64,000 bases of DNA from a bacterium (lineage in GTDB: Bacteria > Myxococcota_A > Polyangia > Nannocystales > Nannocystaceae), in the NCBI GenBank assembly GCA_024742475.1, contig JANSYI010000005.1:186001-250000 (forward strand). The letters run 5' to 3'. Shown piece after piece: positions 15,039-25,335 of this stretch. A program made the translations under genes and the position numbers. How positions within the stretch are numbered: position 1 is the first letter of the stretch; every line of letters begins with the position of its first letter. The notes below the pieces were generated by a model. That model saw only the letters and a program-made list of their open reading frames with translations. It ran no database searches and was not told where the DNA came from.

Positions 15039-18000
15039 ATGAACGACCTCGAGCTCTGGGAGCGGCTGAGCAACCTCGAAGAAGACACCGACATCGGTGC
15101 GCTGGCGGATTCGGTGCGTGCCTTGGCCGAGCTGTCGGCGGTCGACCGCGCCCCGTTCCTGGGGTTCGTGGATGCCTTGTTGAGCCACCCCTTCGGGCCT
15201 CTGCGCGGAGCCGGTGTGTCGTTGCTCGGCGGAGTCCGTGGACGAGAGGGAGTCGAGCGGATCGTGGCTGCCCTCGACGACGAAGATGCCGACACGCGAG
15301 CCGACGCGGTGCGTGCCCTCCGAAAGACCGCTGCAGCGGCCCCGCGGCGATGGGCCCACGCGGTGTTTCATCCCCGGCACGATGTACGTCGCCTCGCACT
15401 CGAGACCGACGCGCCCGGCAACATGGAGTGGCTCGGCACCTACCTGCGTGCGGACCCCTCGTTGCGAGCGCTCGCGCGGCAGTCACCGTGGCCCGCCAAT
15501 CCGTGCAGCCTGGTGTTCGACATGTATCTGCGGGGGCACGTCGACGCCGTCGAAGCCGGTGATGCGCTGGCGGGTGCGACTGCCAAGGACCTCCGCGCGC
15601 TGTTGGTCCACAGCGTACGGCGGACCGCGGACGCCGTCGGGACGGCCTTGGGCGAGCTGCGAAACGGCCGCCCCTTGCCCGAGGACGGCCGCGACCTCCT
15701 GGATCTGTGGTGCCGGATCTACTGGTCCTGCGACGAGGCGCGCCCCTCTCTCCTTCACCAGCTCGCCGACGCCGTCTTGGGAAAGAAGGCGTCGCTACGC
15801 TCGCGCGCCGCCTTCTCCCTGTTGCTTCACGGGCAGTCGGCAGGCCACCTTCCCGAGACGCTGCAGCTCGCGGCCGCGTGCCGGCCCGCGATCCTCCAGG
15901 CCGACGGAATCCCCCTCGAGCAGCGGCGCATCGCGGCGCTCGGCCTGCGGTTGCATCGCGAGCGGCTGTCCCGGCTCGAACCCGAGCTGGTGGACGCGCT
16001 CCTCGAGAGCGCGTTGGTTGGGACCGGGCGATCCTTCGACATCGAGATCGCGGCCCTGCTCGCGAGCTTCGTACCCGCACGGGCCGTGGCGACCTTGCGA
16101 CGCTTGCTCGACGACGAAGCGCTCGTCCGCTGCGCCATCGAGATGGAATCGGCGTGGTCAGCCCTCGCCGAGCTTCCCGACGACGCAGACGGCGGACCGC
16201 AATGGTTCTTGCCGCGGATGTACGCGGCCAACCCCGAAGCCGCCGCGGGTTTCATCGCGGCCGCGGCCGGGCACTGGTGCTCGCTTCGCGCCGCTGCCAA
16301 CAGCAAGAACAAGAAGGACTCACCTCCGACGCTCCTCGATCGCGTGATCGAGTGGATCGACGAACCGCTCGCGGCTGCCGTGCTCGTGCGCCTGGCCGAC
16401 GCAGGAGCGCAGCGTCCTTCCCCCAAGCAGGTGGGCAGCCTTGCGGAGCTGCTGCTGACCAAGCTCGGGCCCGCCCAGCTGACGGCCGTGTTCGACGGAC
16501 TTCTCGTGCGGGGCGGAACCCCGACCGCGCAGGTCGTGCTTCGAAGGGTCTTCCACTTCTGCGACGCGCAGGAGCTCTCGGGCGCGCTCTTGCGGCTCGA
16601 TGCGCAGGGGCTCGCGGCGTTCTGCCACCACGCAGAGGTGCTCGCGATTCCCCGCGAGACGGAGCTCGCCATCGCCAAGGCACTCGAAGCTCACTCGCTC
16701 CCTGCGGCAGCGCGGTGGGCCTCCAGCGTCCTGCGCATCCTCACCGCGAAGGTGTCTCCCTCGGTCAGGCAGCACAAGGGCAGCCACGTCTTGAGCGACG
16801 CAGAGTGCGACGCCATCGCGGCCGCCGAAGAGCACGCGCTCCCTCATGCCCTCGCGCCCGCCCTCTCAGCCCCCGCGCAGCGCCTATGCGAAGCGCTCGC
16901 ACGGCGGCCACCGCCCGCCGAACCCAGTCTTGACGCGTGCGTCGCCCTGCTCGCGTCCCGCGATCGACCCAGGGACGTCGCGCGCGAGCTCGATCGCTTT
17001 GGCAGCCCCACCGAGGCGTTCACCGTGGCCATGGGCCCACTGGCGGTGCAGCGCTGGGAGAACAACGTGGCGGTCTCACCGCTGTGCAACGCGTTCCTGC
17101 ATCGCTGGGAGCGACACGGCTTCGCCCTGCTCGCGTGGCTCGACGCGCTCAACGGGGGGCTGGCCGCCGGGCTTCGCTTGGCATCGGACCTCGACGAGCC
17201 GCTGCCGCGCACCATCTTGTGGGAGGGCATCTCGCGCGTCGTGGTCTTGCGACGGTATCGACAGGGCGCCCGCCTGCGCGCATGGGCGACCGCCGAGGTC
17301 ATGACGCTGCTCGTCGAGCACCTCGACACCGACGTGGGCCCGAGCGCAGCCCGGATGCTCGCCACGTTTCACATCAGCAGCTTTGCGGCCGAACACCTCG
17401 AACGCCTACACGACCGCGCGGTCATGCTCGCGCCCGACATGGACGCCACCACGAGACGCGAGCTCGAGCGCTGGGTTCGCATCGACGGGCTCGAGGCTCG
17501 CGCGACCCCGGCGCGCCGACGCGCCGCGAAGCTGGCTGGTGACCGTCTCGCGGCCATCCGCAGCTCGACCGACGTGGCGTGGCTCGTGCGGGCTTGCGCC
17601 GCGCCCAACGAGGCGATGGTGCACGAAGCCGTGCTGCGCCTGGTGGAGCTCGGGACGCTTGGCCAGCGCGCGCTCGCCTCTTTGCTGAGCGAACCCCCCT
17701 CCGAAGCCGCAATGCTGGCCGTCGCAGCGAGCGTGTCGCTGTGGTCCGATGCCCACGCGCTCGAGCGCGCCCGAGCCCTCGCGCGAGACCCCGGCGCCTC
17801 GTCACAGCGCCGCTTCCGGGTCGCCGTCGCCCTGCACGAAAGACCCGAGCCTGGCTGGGCGGTCGTCGCTCTGGCCGCGGTGGCCTCTGCAAGCCCTACC
17901 GCGTGGCTCACGAAGAGCGACTGGGATCTGCTCGAGCGAGTCGTCCCCGATCCCCGCACGCTCTGCACGGCCCTGGCCGGCTCCGTCCATCCGCACGCCT

Positions 18001-20120
18001 ACCAGCGTGCGGTCAAGTGGCTGCTCGACCATGGCGGCGACGATGAGCGAACGCTGACGGCGCTCGGTGTCTTCCTGCGCGCGGGTACGCATCGCCCGGC
18101 CTACCTGCGTCGAGCTGCCGCGCGCCGTCTCCTCGAGCACGGCGATCGCAGCGGCATCGTCGTGTGCCTCCGCCAGGTGCTCGACCCGGGCGAGAAGAGC
18201 TACCGATGGCTCTACGACCGCGCGGGAGGTCGCGACGCTCGCACGAAACTGGTCCGCCACGCCCTCCACGCGGCGCTCTTGGGTGGACGAGAGTTCTGCA
18301 CGGAGGATCGGTGCCTGACGCTGGTTCGCTCGAAGGCCATCGATGAAGACGTGCGAGACGACGCCCTGCAGCGCCTCCTGCTTCAGGGCGTCGACGTCAA
18401 GGTTCGCGAGGCTCTCGTCGCGCAGGTCTCGACGGGCCATCTCCGCGACGTGAAGCTCGGGCAGGTGGCCGAGCTCTTCGCCTGGGGTGTCCGCAAAGGA
18501 CGGGAGCTCACCGGTCGCTACTTCTCCGTGCATATGACCGAGAAACGCGAGGACCTCGGCTACACCCGGATGACCGAGAACACGATCTACGTGTCCCCGC
18601 TGCCGCTGATGCGCGGCGACCGACACGGCAAGGACGTCGTCGAGGCGCTGATCCTCCACGAGTACGGCCACCACCTGTACCACCGCGACCCCGAGTCACA
18701 GCGGCTGTGGAAACGAGCGCATCACGAGGGCATCGGCGCGATCCTCAACCTCGTAGCCGATGAGCACCTCGAGCGCAGGCTGCGAGCCCTCGATGCCACG
18801 TATGGCGACCGGCTCAAGCGGCTGGCCGCCTACGCGTTCCAGCACACCCACCGCGAACTGGAGCTGGTGCGGCTGCTGCAGATGTTCCAGGCGTCCAGCT
18901 TCGACGCGTTGTGTGCCCGGCCTCTCGGGGTCGCGTTCGACGAGAACGCCGTCGTCGTCGACAGCGGGCTCGTGCTGCGCGAGCTCGACCGACGTGGGCA
19001 CCCCTTCGCCCGCTTCGTTCGAGCGATGCGGATGGGCCTGGGCAATCGCCACGGCGACCCCCTTCTCGAGCGCGCGCTCGCCCTGTTCAAGGGCGGGTTC
19101 CGACACAAGGACATGCGCGGGCTGTACGAGATCGCCATCGAGCTTTCGCTGATGTACGGGTCGCAGAGCGAACTGGCCGACGCCTATGGGGGCCACGAGT
19201 CGCTCGAGTGGGGGGAGCGCGAGGGCTCCGTCCACGGCAGCGGTATCGGTGACGCCGACGTCCAGCAGGAGGTCGAACGCATCCTTCGCCCGCCGAGCGC
19301 AACCGGTGGCCCCGCCTCGGGCAAGCGGGGTCGACTGCAGATCAACGTCGGGTCCAACGCCGACTTTCGAGAGATCACCAAGGTCGTCCGCGTCGCGGTC
19401 GAGCGCGATCGCTACCGGCAGATTGCGGTCGAGGTGCGTCGCCACGCCTACCGGCTGCGGACGTACTTCGAGCAGATCGGGCTCGCGCTCGTCCCGCGGA
19501 GGGCTCGCCTGCGCGGTCGCGCCTTCGACCGCACCCGCGTCCGCGCCGTAGTCACTCGTCGCGACCCCCGCATGCTCGTCGCGCGCGAGCTCGAGGTGCA
19601 CACCGACCTGTTCATCGGGGTCGTCATCGACTGCTCGGGCTCGATGAGCGCGGGCGGGAGCATGGACAAAGCCCATCGGTTCGGGGTGCTGCTGGCCGAA
19701 GCCGCGCGCGGCCTGCCCGGTGTCGACGCGCGCTTCTTCGGCTTTACCGACAGCCAGATCTACGACGCGGGGGACGAGCGAAACTGCGGCGTGACGAGCC
19801 TGCAGCCCGGCGGAGGCAACAACGACGCCGCGGGGCTCTACCACGCCGCGTCGGTCGCGGCCGCATCACGGCGCCGCGCAAAGCTGCTGGTCATGATCTC
19901 CGACGGCCTCCCCACGGAGTGTTCGGTGCAAGCGCTGCGTGGCTTGGTCGAGCAGCTCTCCCGCCGCCGGGGGCTCTTGTGCGCGCAGGTTGCCGTCCGT
20001 TCGCTCACCGAGGTGTGTTTCCCGCACTACGTCGAGCTGCTCGACGCGGAAATGGATCGCTCGGTGCGTCGCTTCGGGGAGATCGTCTCAGGCCTCGCGC
20101 GACGCGCCCTGGGTCGTTAG
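15039..20120 (+). CDS. Giant HEAT-like repeat, metallopeptidase-like and VWA domain protein
   Basis: 1693 residues from ATG 15039. Residues about 20-1100 are helical, Ala/Leu/Arg-rich pairs typical of HEAT/ARM-like solenoids (DEDADTRADAVRALRK near 90). A zinc-peptidase signature follows, LHEYGHHLYH, with His1207, Glu1208 and His1211, and a downstream ILNLVADEHLERR that may supply the third ligand. A basic linker leads to a C-terminal VWA domain (about 1525-1693) with the MIDAS motif DCSGSMS (Asp1531, Ser1533, Ser1535) and ISDGLPTE. The last two parts resemble DUF2201 proteins (putative metallopeptidase plus VWA), which usually neighbour MoxR AAA ATPases; none is seen here. No signal peptide, so probably cytoplasmic. 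The role is unknown; a large scaffold with a metal-dependent protein-binding head is inferred. Confidence 0.7.
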   Translation: MNDLELWERLSNLEEDTDIGALADSVRALAELSAVDRAPFLGFVDALLSHPFGPLRGAGVSLLGGVRGREGVERIVAALDDEDADTRADAVRALRKTAAAAPRRWAHAVFHPRHDVRRLALETDAPGNMEWLGTYLRADPSLRALARQSPWPANPCSLVFDMYLRGHVDAVEAGDALAGATAKDLRALLVHSVRRTADAVGTALGELRNGRPLPEDGRDLLDLWCRIYWSCDEARPSLLHQLADAVLGKKASLRSRAAFSLLLHGQSAGHLPETLQLAAACRPAILQADGIPLEQRRIAALGLRLHRERLSRLEPELVDALLESALVGTGRSFDIEIAALLASFVPARAVATLRRLLDDEALVRCAIEMESAWSALAELPDDADGGPQWFLPRMYAANPEAAAGFIAAAAGHWCSLRAAANSKNKKDSPPTLLDRVIEWIDEPLAAAVLVRLADAGAQRPSPKQVGSLAELLLTKLGPAQLTAVFDGLLVRGGTPTAQVVLRRVFHFCDAQELSGALLRLDAQGLAAFCHHAEVLAIPRETELAIAKALEAHSLPAAARWASSVLRILTAKVSPSVRQHKGSHVLSDAECDAIAAAEEHALPHALAPALSAPAQRLCEALARRPPPAEPSLDACVALLASRDRPRDVARELDRFGSPTEAFTVAMGPLAVQRWENNVAVSPLCNAFLHRWERHGFALLAWLDALNGGLAAGLRLASDLDEPLPRTILWEGISRVVVLRRYRQGARLRAWATAEVMTLLVEHLDTDVGPSAARMLATFHISSFAAEHLERLHDRAVMLAPDMDATTRRELERWVRIDGLEARATPARRRAAKLAGDRLAAIRSSTDVAWLVRACAAPNEAMVHEAVLRLVELGTLGQRALASLLSEPPSEAAMLAVAASVSLWSDAHALERARALARDPGASSQRRFRVAVALHERPEPGWAVVALAAVASASPTAWLTKSDWDLLERVVPDPRTLCTALAGSVHPHAYQRAVKWLLDHGGDDERTLTALGVFLRAGTHRPAYLRRAAARRLLEHGDRSGIVVCLRQVLDPGEKSYRWLYDRAGGRDARTKLVRHALHAALLGGREFCTEDRCLTLVRSKAIDEDVRDDALQRLLLQGVDVKVREALVAQVSTGHLRDVKLGQVAELFAWGVRKGRELTGRYFSVHMTEKREDLGYTRMTENTIYVSPLPLMRGDRHGKDVVEALILHEYGHHLYHRDPESQRLWKRAHHEGIGAILNLVADEHLERRLRALDATYGDRLKRLAAYAFQHTHRELELVRLLQMFQASSFDALCARPLGVAFDENAVVVDSGLVLRELDRRGHPFARFVRAMRMGLGNRHGDPLLERALALFKGGFRHKDMRGLYEIAIELSLMYGSQSELADAYGGHESLEWGEREGSVHGSGIGDADVQQEVERILRPPSATGGPASGKRGRLQINVGSNADFREITKVVRVAVERDRYRQIAVEVRRHAYRLRTYFEQIGLALVPRRARLRGRAFDRTRVRAVVTRRDPRMLVARELEVHTDLFIGVVIDCSGSMSAGGSMDKAHRFGVLLAEAARGLPGVDARFFGFTDSQIYDAGDERNCGVTSLQPGGGNNDAAGLYHAASVAAASRRRAKLLVMISDGLPTECSVQALRGLVEQLSRRRGLLCAQVAVRSLTEVCFPHYVELLDAEMDRSVRRFGEIVSGLARRALGR

Positions 20121-20155
20121 TCGGAATTGCGAACACGATGTAGTGTCGAAGGGTC

Positions 20156-22510
20156 GTGCGTGTCTCAACACTCGCCACCATGCCCCTGTCCACCCTCCTC
20201 GCCGTGAGCTGTGGTGGCTCGCCGAGCAGCGGGAGTGATGACACCGGGCAGACCTCGGGCATCAACCCCTCCGGCACGGACGGCTCCGAGTCGACCGCCG
20301 CCGAGACCACCGACGACGCCTCGACGTCCAGCGCCGATGACACCACCGGTGGCGATGGGCCGTGCATGACCGTGTTGTGCGGACCCTCGGGCACCTGCTG
20401 CGAGCCCACCGAAGACTGCGTCACGGACCAGTGCCAGCCCGCGTGTGCGTCCGGCGTTCGGTGCGGCGAAGCCCAAGACGTCTGCTGCGAGGACGGACAG
20501 GTTTGCCTCGCCAACACGTGCGAGGACGCTGGCGAGTCGTGCGTCGACTCATTCGACTGCGGCGAAGGGTTTTTCTGCGAACCGACGCTCGAGCAGTGCC
20601 TCCCCCAGCTCGACCCCGTCGAGTGCGAAGTCGTCCCCGAGTTCGAGGAGATCGCCGTGACCCTCGAGTGGAGCTTCGAGGACCACCAGGTGATCTCGAT
20701 CCCCATCGTCGCCGACCTCGACGGAGACGGCGGCCCCGAGGTCGTCATCAACGTGACGCAACAAGAGGACCTGAGCTGGCCCGGCGGACGCATCATCGTC
20801 CTCGACGGCGCCACCGGAGCGGTGGAGTACGAGCTCGATGAGGACCCCGCGGGCGGAACTTACGGCTCGCACGGCCGCTCCACTCCGGGCGTCACCGACG
20901 TCAACGGAGACGGGCTCCCCGACATCGTCTACGCAGGGCGCAGCGCGGGCGGCTCTCCGATCATCGCCGTCGACGGAGCGACCGGCACCCTGCTGTGGAT
21001 CTCCCAGGACGCCGGAGGGTCGACCGCTCGCTTCAGCGTGGAGAACGGCGCGCCCTCGTTCGCCAACTTCGACGACGACCCCGAAGCCGAGATCGTCTTC
21101 GGCGCGGCGATGCTCGACAACGACGGGCTCGTCGTGTGGGACGAGGGCGGCAACGGAGCCGCCATCGGCACCAACGCCGGCTACACCGGAGGCATCTCCG
21201 CCCTGGCCGACCTCACCGGCGACGGCTATCCCGAGGTCGTCTCGGGCGCGCAGGCGTGGATTGTCGACTGGCAGGACGACGCGGGGGCGCCCGTGGTCTC
21301 CGTCGCTCCCCTTTGGGACGCGGGCGGCGATGATGGCTACCCCGCGATCGCCGACCTCGACCTCGACGGTGACCCAGAGGTCGTGCTCGTGGCCAATGGA
21401 AACGTTCGGGTGCTCGAAGGCGACAACGGCCTGGCGTGGTGCGGTGTCGACCCCACGCAGGCCATGTGCGACGCGACCCCTGCCCTCCGCACCACCGCGG
21501 TCGCAATTCCCGGAGGCGGGCGAGGCGGACCCCCCACCATTGCCGACTTCGACGGCGACGGCCGCCCGGAGATCGCCGCTGCTGGCGGCGCCTCGTACAC
21601 GGTGTACGACCTCTACCGCGAAGGCGAAGTCATCGCCGGTCCGTCCAACCCCTCCCTGGGCGACATCTTCGAGCGTTGGTCTCGGGAGACCCAAGACCAG
21701 AGCAGCAACGCCACGGGCAGCAGCGTCTTCGACTTCCAAGGCGACGGGGCGGCCGAGGTCATCTACGCCGACGAGTGCTTCATGCGCGTCTACGACGGCT
21801 CCACCGGGGCGGTCTTGGTCGAGGAGCCCAGCAGCAGCGCGACCATTCACGAGTATCCCCTCGTCGTCGACGTCGACGACGATGGCAACTCCGAGATCCT
21901 CGTCGTGGCCAACGACAGCCATGGCTCCTGCAACGCCATCGAGGGCTACGAGATGAAGCGCGGCGTCTTCGTCTACGGCGACGCCTTCGACCGATGGGTC
22001 GGCACCCGCCGCGTCTGGACGTCTCACGCCTATCACGTCACGAACGCCACCTCCGCCGGCAACGCGCCCGCCATGGAGGTCGACAACTGGACGCAGGCTG
22101 GGCTGAACAACTACCGCCAGAACGTGCAGGGCGCTGGGGTCTTCAACGCGCCCGACCTCGAGGTAGACCTGCAAGCGCTGCTCTCGGAGTGCTCGAACGA
22201 CGCGCTGGTCGTCGTCGCGACCGTACGCAACGCTGGGGCGCTCGGCGTGCCCGCGGGCGTGGAGGTCACCCTGTACGAAGGCCAGGACGCCTCGGGTACC
22301 GAGGTCGGCACTCAGGCCACCGCGGTCCCCCTGCTGCCCGGACAGACCACGCAGCTGAGCTGGGAGGTGCCGATCGAAGGTGCTGGCGTGGCCATGGACT
22401 TCTTCGTGGTCGTCGACGGGGCCGACGAGGCCGCAGGCTCGGTCGAGGAGTGCGACGAGGAGAACAACGACGCTGTGAGCCTCGACGCCGAGTGCCCGAT
22501 CGCGGGGTGA
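20156..22510 (+). CDS. FG-GAP/VCBS repeat lipoprotein with CARDB domain
   Basis: 784 residues from GTG 20156. The signal peptide ends LLAVSC (Cys19). A Ser/Thr/Asp linker and a cysteine-rich segment (about 65-150, CCEPTEDCVTDQC) follow. Then come about eight FG-GAP-type calcium loops such as DLDGDGGPEVV, DVNGDGLPDIVYAG, DLTGDGYPEVVSG and DFDGDGRPEIAAAGG, consistent with a beta-propeller (about 175-640). The C-terminal region, DLEVDLQALLSECSND to the end, looks like a CARDB adhesion domain. Surface-exposed adhesive or calcium-binding role is inferred. The next lipoprotein gene starts 12 nt after its stop, suggesting co-transcription. Confidence 0.85.
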   Translation: MRVSTLATMPLSTLLAVSCGGSPSSGSDDTGQTSGINPSGTDGSESTAAETTDDASTSSADDTTGGDGPCMTVLCGPSGTCCEPTEDCVTDQCQPACASGVRCGEAQDVCCEDGQVCLANTCEDAGESCVDSFDCGEGFFCEPTLEQCLPQLDPVECEVVPEFEEIAVTLEWSFEDHQVISIPIVADLDGDGGPEVVINVTQQEDLSWPGGRIIVLDGATGAVEYELDEDPAGGTYGSHGRSTPGVTDVNGDGLPDIVYAGRSAGGSPIIAVDGATGTLLWISQDAGGSTARFSVENGAPSFANFDDDPEAEIVFGAAMLDNDGLVVWDEGGNGAAIGTNAGYTGGISALADLTGDGYPEVVSGAQAWIVDWQDDAGAPVVSVAPLWDAGGDDGYPAIADLDLDGDPEVVLVANGNVRVLEGDNGLAWCGVDPTQAMCDATPALRTTAVAIPGGGRGGPPTIADFDGDGRPEIAAAGGASYTVYDLYREGEVIAGPSNPSLGDIFERWSRETQDQSSNATGSSVFDFQGDGAAEVIYADECFMRVYDGSTGAVLVEEPSSSATIHEYPLVVDVDDDGNSEILVVANDSHGSCNAIEGYEMKRGVFVYGDAFDRWVGTRRVWTSHAYHVTNATSAGNAPAMEVDNWTQAGLNNYRQNVQGAGVFNAPDLEVDLQALLSECSNDALVVVATVRNAGALGVPAGVEVTLYEGQDASGTEVGTQATAVPLLPGQTTQLSWEVPIEGAGVAMDFFVVVDGADEAAGSVEECDEENNDAVSLDAECPIAG

Positions 22511-22522
22511 TATCCTCCATCG

Positions 22523-23392
22523 ATGGCACGTGCGTGGCTCCTGCCCGTTCTCGTCGCGCTCGCCTGCGGGTCCTCGACCACTGACGGCATCGCAGCCGCA
22601 GAGGACTCGACCGGGCCCGGTACGGAAACACCCACCGGGGCGGAGACGGGCGCAGCCGCCTCCACCGGGGCCGCACAGTGCTCCCGCCTCTACGGACGTC
22701 CAAACGAGAACTCGGGCCTTGGACCCGCGCAGTGCGGGCCCACCTGCGCGTGCGAGGGAGGCTGGGTCGCGCCCGAGTACTCCGCCGCCGACATCTCGGC
22801 CCTGCGCGCCCTTACGCTGACCACCCCGTTCGACGACCTGCTCGCCGACCCGTACGAGACGCCCGAAGACTTTCCACTCGACGCCGACTCGGTCTGCGGC
22901 GTGCTCGTCGACGGCTCGACCTATAGCCTGCAGACGTTCGACGACGACGCGGCGGCCGAATCCGCGGGCGCCAAGGTCACGCACGACGGCGCCTGCGGCC
23001 TGTGCTCACCGCTCCAGGACCTCGCCGCATACATGGACAACGGCGACCTCACCCAACCCGTGCGCGAGTGTGGTGTTCTCGGTTTGTCCACGGGCGATGA
23101 CGCCCAGCTCGAGTGCCTGCTCGAGCTGGGGTTCACCGAGCCCTGCGCGCAGATCTGGAGCTACAACACCACGCACACGCGTACGGTGTGCCTGCAGACC
23201 TGCCTCGAACTTCTCGACGCCCCGTACCACGAGGAAGACGGCTCACTCAACGCGTGTCTGCAATGCGACGAAGATCTCAGCGGCCCGGTGTTCAAGGCCG
23301 TCGCCGGCCGGACCCGTCGCAACACCGGCCTTGCCAGCGCGCTCTGCCGTCCCTGCGAAGAGGTCCGCCAGGTCGTCCACCGCTACGAATAG
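22523..23392 (+). CDS. Cysteine-rich secreted lipoprotein
   Basis: 289 residues. Signal peptide MARAWLLPVLVALAC (Cys15), then a short Thr/Gly/Ala linker and a domain with about 20 cysteines, including QCGPTCACEGGW, GACGLCSPLQD and CLQCDED. Cysteine pairs are spaced more like a folded disulfide domain than the short repeats in the 4013 protein. Function unknown. It probably shares a transcript with the FG-GAP lipoprotein upstream; the Rossmann-fold gene begins 14 nt downstream. Confidence 0.75.
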   Translation: MARAWLLPVLVALACGSSTTDGIAAAEDSTGPGTETPTGAETGAAASTGAAQCSRLYGRPNENSGLGPAQCGPTCACEGGWVAPEYSAADISALRALTLTTPFDDLLADPYETPEDFPLDADSVCGVLVDGSTYSLQTFDDDAAAESAGAKVTHDGACGLCSPLQDLAAYMDNGDLTQPVRECGVLGLSTGDDAQLECLLELGFTEPCAQIWSYNTTHTRTVCLQTCLELLDAPYHEEDGSLNACLQCDEDLSGPVFKAVAGRTRRNTGLASALCRPCEEVRQVVHRYE

Positions 23393-23406
23393 CGTCGGGG
23401 TCTGCT

Positions 23407-24186
23407 ATGTCTCGGGCAATGATCATCATCGGAGCGGGTCGAGTCGGTGGCGCACTGGCAGCGCGGGCACGGGACGTCGGCATCGAGCACACCCTCGTCG
23501 ACCGCACCAACGGATGGGATTCGATCGAGGGCTCGGACGCGCCGATCTTCGTCGCGGTTCGCAACGACGATCTCGCGTCGGTGCTCTCCAAGGTGCCCCA
23601 GTCGGCCCACGAGCGCCTGGTGTTCACGCAAAACGGCATGCTCCGACCGTGGCTCGCCGAGCACGGGCTCGAGTCCGCAACCCGAGGCCTGCTGTTCTTC
23701 GCCGTGCCCAGCCGCGGCGCCCCGCTCGACCCTGGAGGCAACAGCCCCTTCGTCGGGCCCCATGCGGCCGCAGTCGCCCAGTGGCTGGGCCGCATCAACG
23801 TGCCCGCGTCCGTCGTCGAGCCTCGATCTTTTGCGGTCACCGAGCTCGAAAAGCTCCTTTGGAACTGCTGCTTCGGCCTGCTCTGCGAGCACACGGGCGA
23901 GTCCGTCGGCACCATCGTCGACGAGCACGACGACGTCTTCTCCCCGCTCGTCGACGAGCTCCTCGAACGTGGAATGCCAGCGTTCGAGCTCGACCTCGAT
24001 GCTGCGGCAAGGGACGCAATGAAAGAGCGACTGCGCGCGTACTCGCGCTCGATCGCCGACTACCGCGGCGCGGTCAAAGAGTGGAAGTGGCGCAACGGAT
24101 GGTTCGTCCAGATCGCCGACGCGCCGGGCCTTCACGAAGAGCTCCTGGAGCAGGCCGGACACGGCGACGCGCTCGCACGGACCTGA
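23407..24186 (+). CDS. NAD(P)-binding Rossmann protein, ketopantoate reductase-like
   Basis: 259 residues. The N-terminal IIIGAGRVGGALAARARD is a classic GxGxxG dinucleotide-binding loop; the order (beta strand, loop, VDRTNGW acidic region, TQNGML segment) resembles the N-terminal half of ketopantoate reductase PanE and related 2-dehydropantoate or opine-type dehydrogenases. The helical second half, LEKLLWNCCFGLLCEHTG, fits the PanE C-terminal dimer domain. The substrate is not clear, and the PanE lysine/asparagine pair cannot be placed with confidence. ATG 23407 lies 14 nt after the lipoprotein stop, so it may be expressed with the lipoproteins even though it is cytosolic. Confidence 0.65.
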   Translation: MSRAMIIIGAGRVGGALAARARDVGIEHTLVDRTNGWDSIEGSDAPIFVAVRNDDLASVLSKVPQSAHERLVFTQNGMLRPWLAEHGLESATRGLLFFAVPSRGAPLDPGGNSPFVGPHAAAVAQWLGRINVPASVVEPRSFAVTELEKLLWNCCFGLLCEHTGESVGTIVDEHDDVFSPLVDELLERGMPAFELDLDAAARDAMKERLRAYSRSIADYRGAVKEWKWRNGWFVQIADAPGLHEELLEQAGHGDALART

Positions 24187-24213
24187 CCACCCCATAGCCA
24201 AGTCTCCGTTGCC

Positions 24214-25110
24214 ATGACCATCACCATGAACGAGCCTCGGCGGGCGGGTCGATACGAGATCGAGACCGAGCCGCTCTCGATCCGACGCGTCGGAACGTCG
24301 CCCGGATTCAGGGCCACGGTCGGATACCTCTTCGCCATCGTTGCCATGCTTGCGACCGGCCCCCTCATCCTCGCATTCGGCTTCGCCGGGTACATGTGGG
24401 GCATCTTCGCGATTTGCGGGTTGCTGACCTTCAACCTCCTCGCTGCCACCACGTACGGCCTTCGTCCGTACTTCGTGCGTCGACCCGCGAGTGTTACGCT
24501 CGAGGACGTACCCAGCGGCCAGCAGCTTCTGAGGGTCGACCGGGTGTCCACGAGCGCGGCCGAAGTGCGCGACGTCATCGTTCAACCCCTGCAATCGGGC
24601 GTAGAGCACACAACAACCACCTACGGAGTCTTTATCGTCCTAGTGGGTCGCGTGGTTGAACTCGACACTACGCGGAACCTCCCAGAGGCGCTCGAGCTCG
24701 CGAAGCCACTGCGTGAGGCGCTCGGCATGGCGCCGCATCCCGATCTCTCGGAGCCGACACTCGTCACACCAGCGGCGGGCTGTCTGAGCGTGGCACTCGG
24801 TGTGGTCGAAGCCCTCGCCGCCATTGGTCTGCTCATGCGAGCGATTGACTTTAGCGGTTCGACGACGCTGCGCGAGGCGGTCTTGCCCACCATGGCAATC
24901 GTCGCTCTCGACGGGATCGTCCACCTGGTGATGCGTCTGACGATGGGCCGTGCAGCAAGCGGTTGGGTCGCTTCGCGCTTTCCCGATGCCCTCGGCGCGG
25001 TCGCGCCCTCGAGGTGGGGCACGCTGGGCTGGACAGCCATGATGCTCGCCCTCTGCGTGACGTGGGTGGTTCTGATGCTTCTTTCCCTCGGCATCACCCT
25101 ATTCGACTGA
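24214..25110 (+). CDS. Polytopic membrane protein of unknown function
   Basis: 298 residues with about five hydrophobic helices: two adjacent near residues 33-80, two near 188-230 and one near 265-295, separated by a soluble loop (about 85-180). Short cytosolic N-terminus (MTITMNEPRR). No transporter or enzyme motif recognised. Its third-codon composition is slightly less G+C-biased than the neighbours', and it stands without an obvious operon partner. The 225-bp gap that follows holds no gene; it contains the signal-peptide region of the next gene in another frame. Confidence 0.6.
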   Translation: MTITMNEPRRAGRYEIETEPLSIRRVGTSPGFRATVGYLFAIVAMLATGPLILAFGFAGYMWGIFAICGLLTFNLLAATTYGLRPYFVRRPASVTLEDVPSGQQLLRVDRVSTSAAEVRDVIVQPLQSGVEHTTTTYGVFIVLVGRVVELDTTRNLPEALELAKPLREALGMAPHPDLSEPTLVTPAAGCLSVALGVVEALAAIGLLMRAIDFSGSTTLREAVLPTMAIVALDGIVHLVMRLTMGRAASGWVASRFPDALGAVAPSRWGTLGWTAMMLALCVTWVVLMLLSLGITLFD

Positions 25111-25335
25111 CCCAGGATCGACAGCGAACACCACCGCAGGTAGCGGACTCCGCGGCCGAGGACGACGCGCTGTAAACCGAAGTAGGCCACCCGACCACCA
25201 CGTCACACTCGCACAGCGGTCTGGCCGAAATCGGGGCTTGTCCCACCTGGGGCTCGGCAGCCATAGTATTGCATCGGCGGTCTGGTCCATGCGCGGCGTG
25301 CTGCGCCGATTCTCCTCAGTGTCGCAGTCGCTGCG

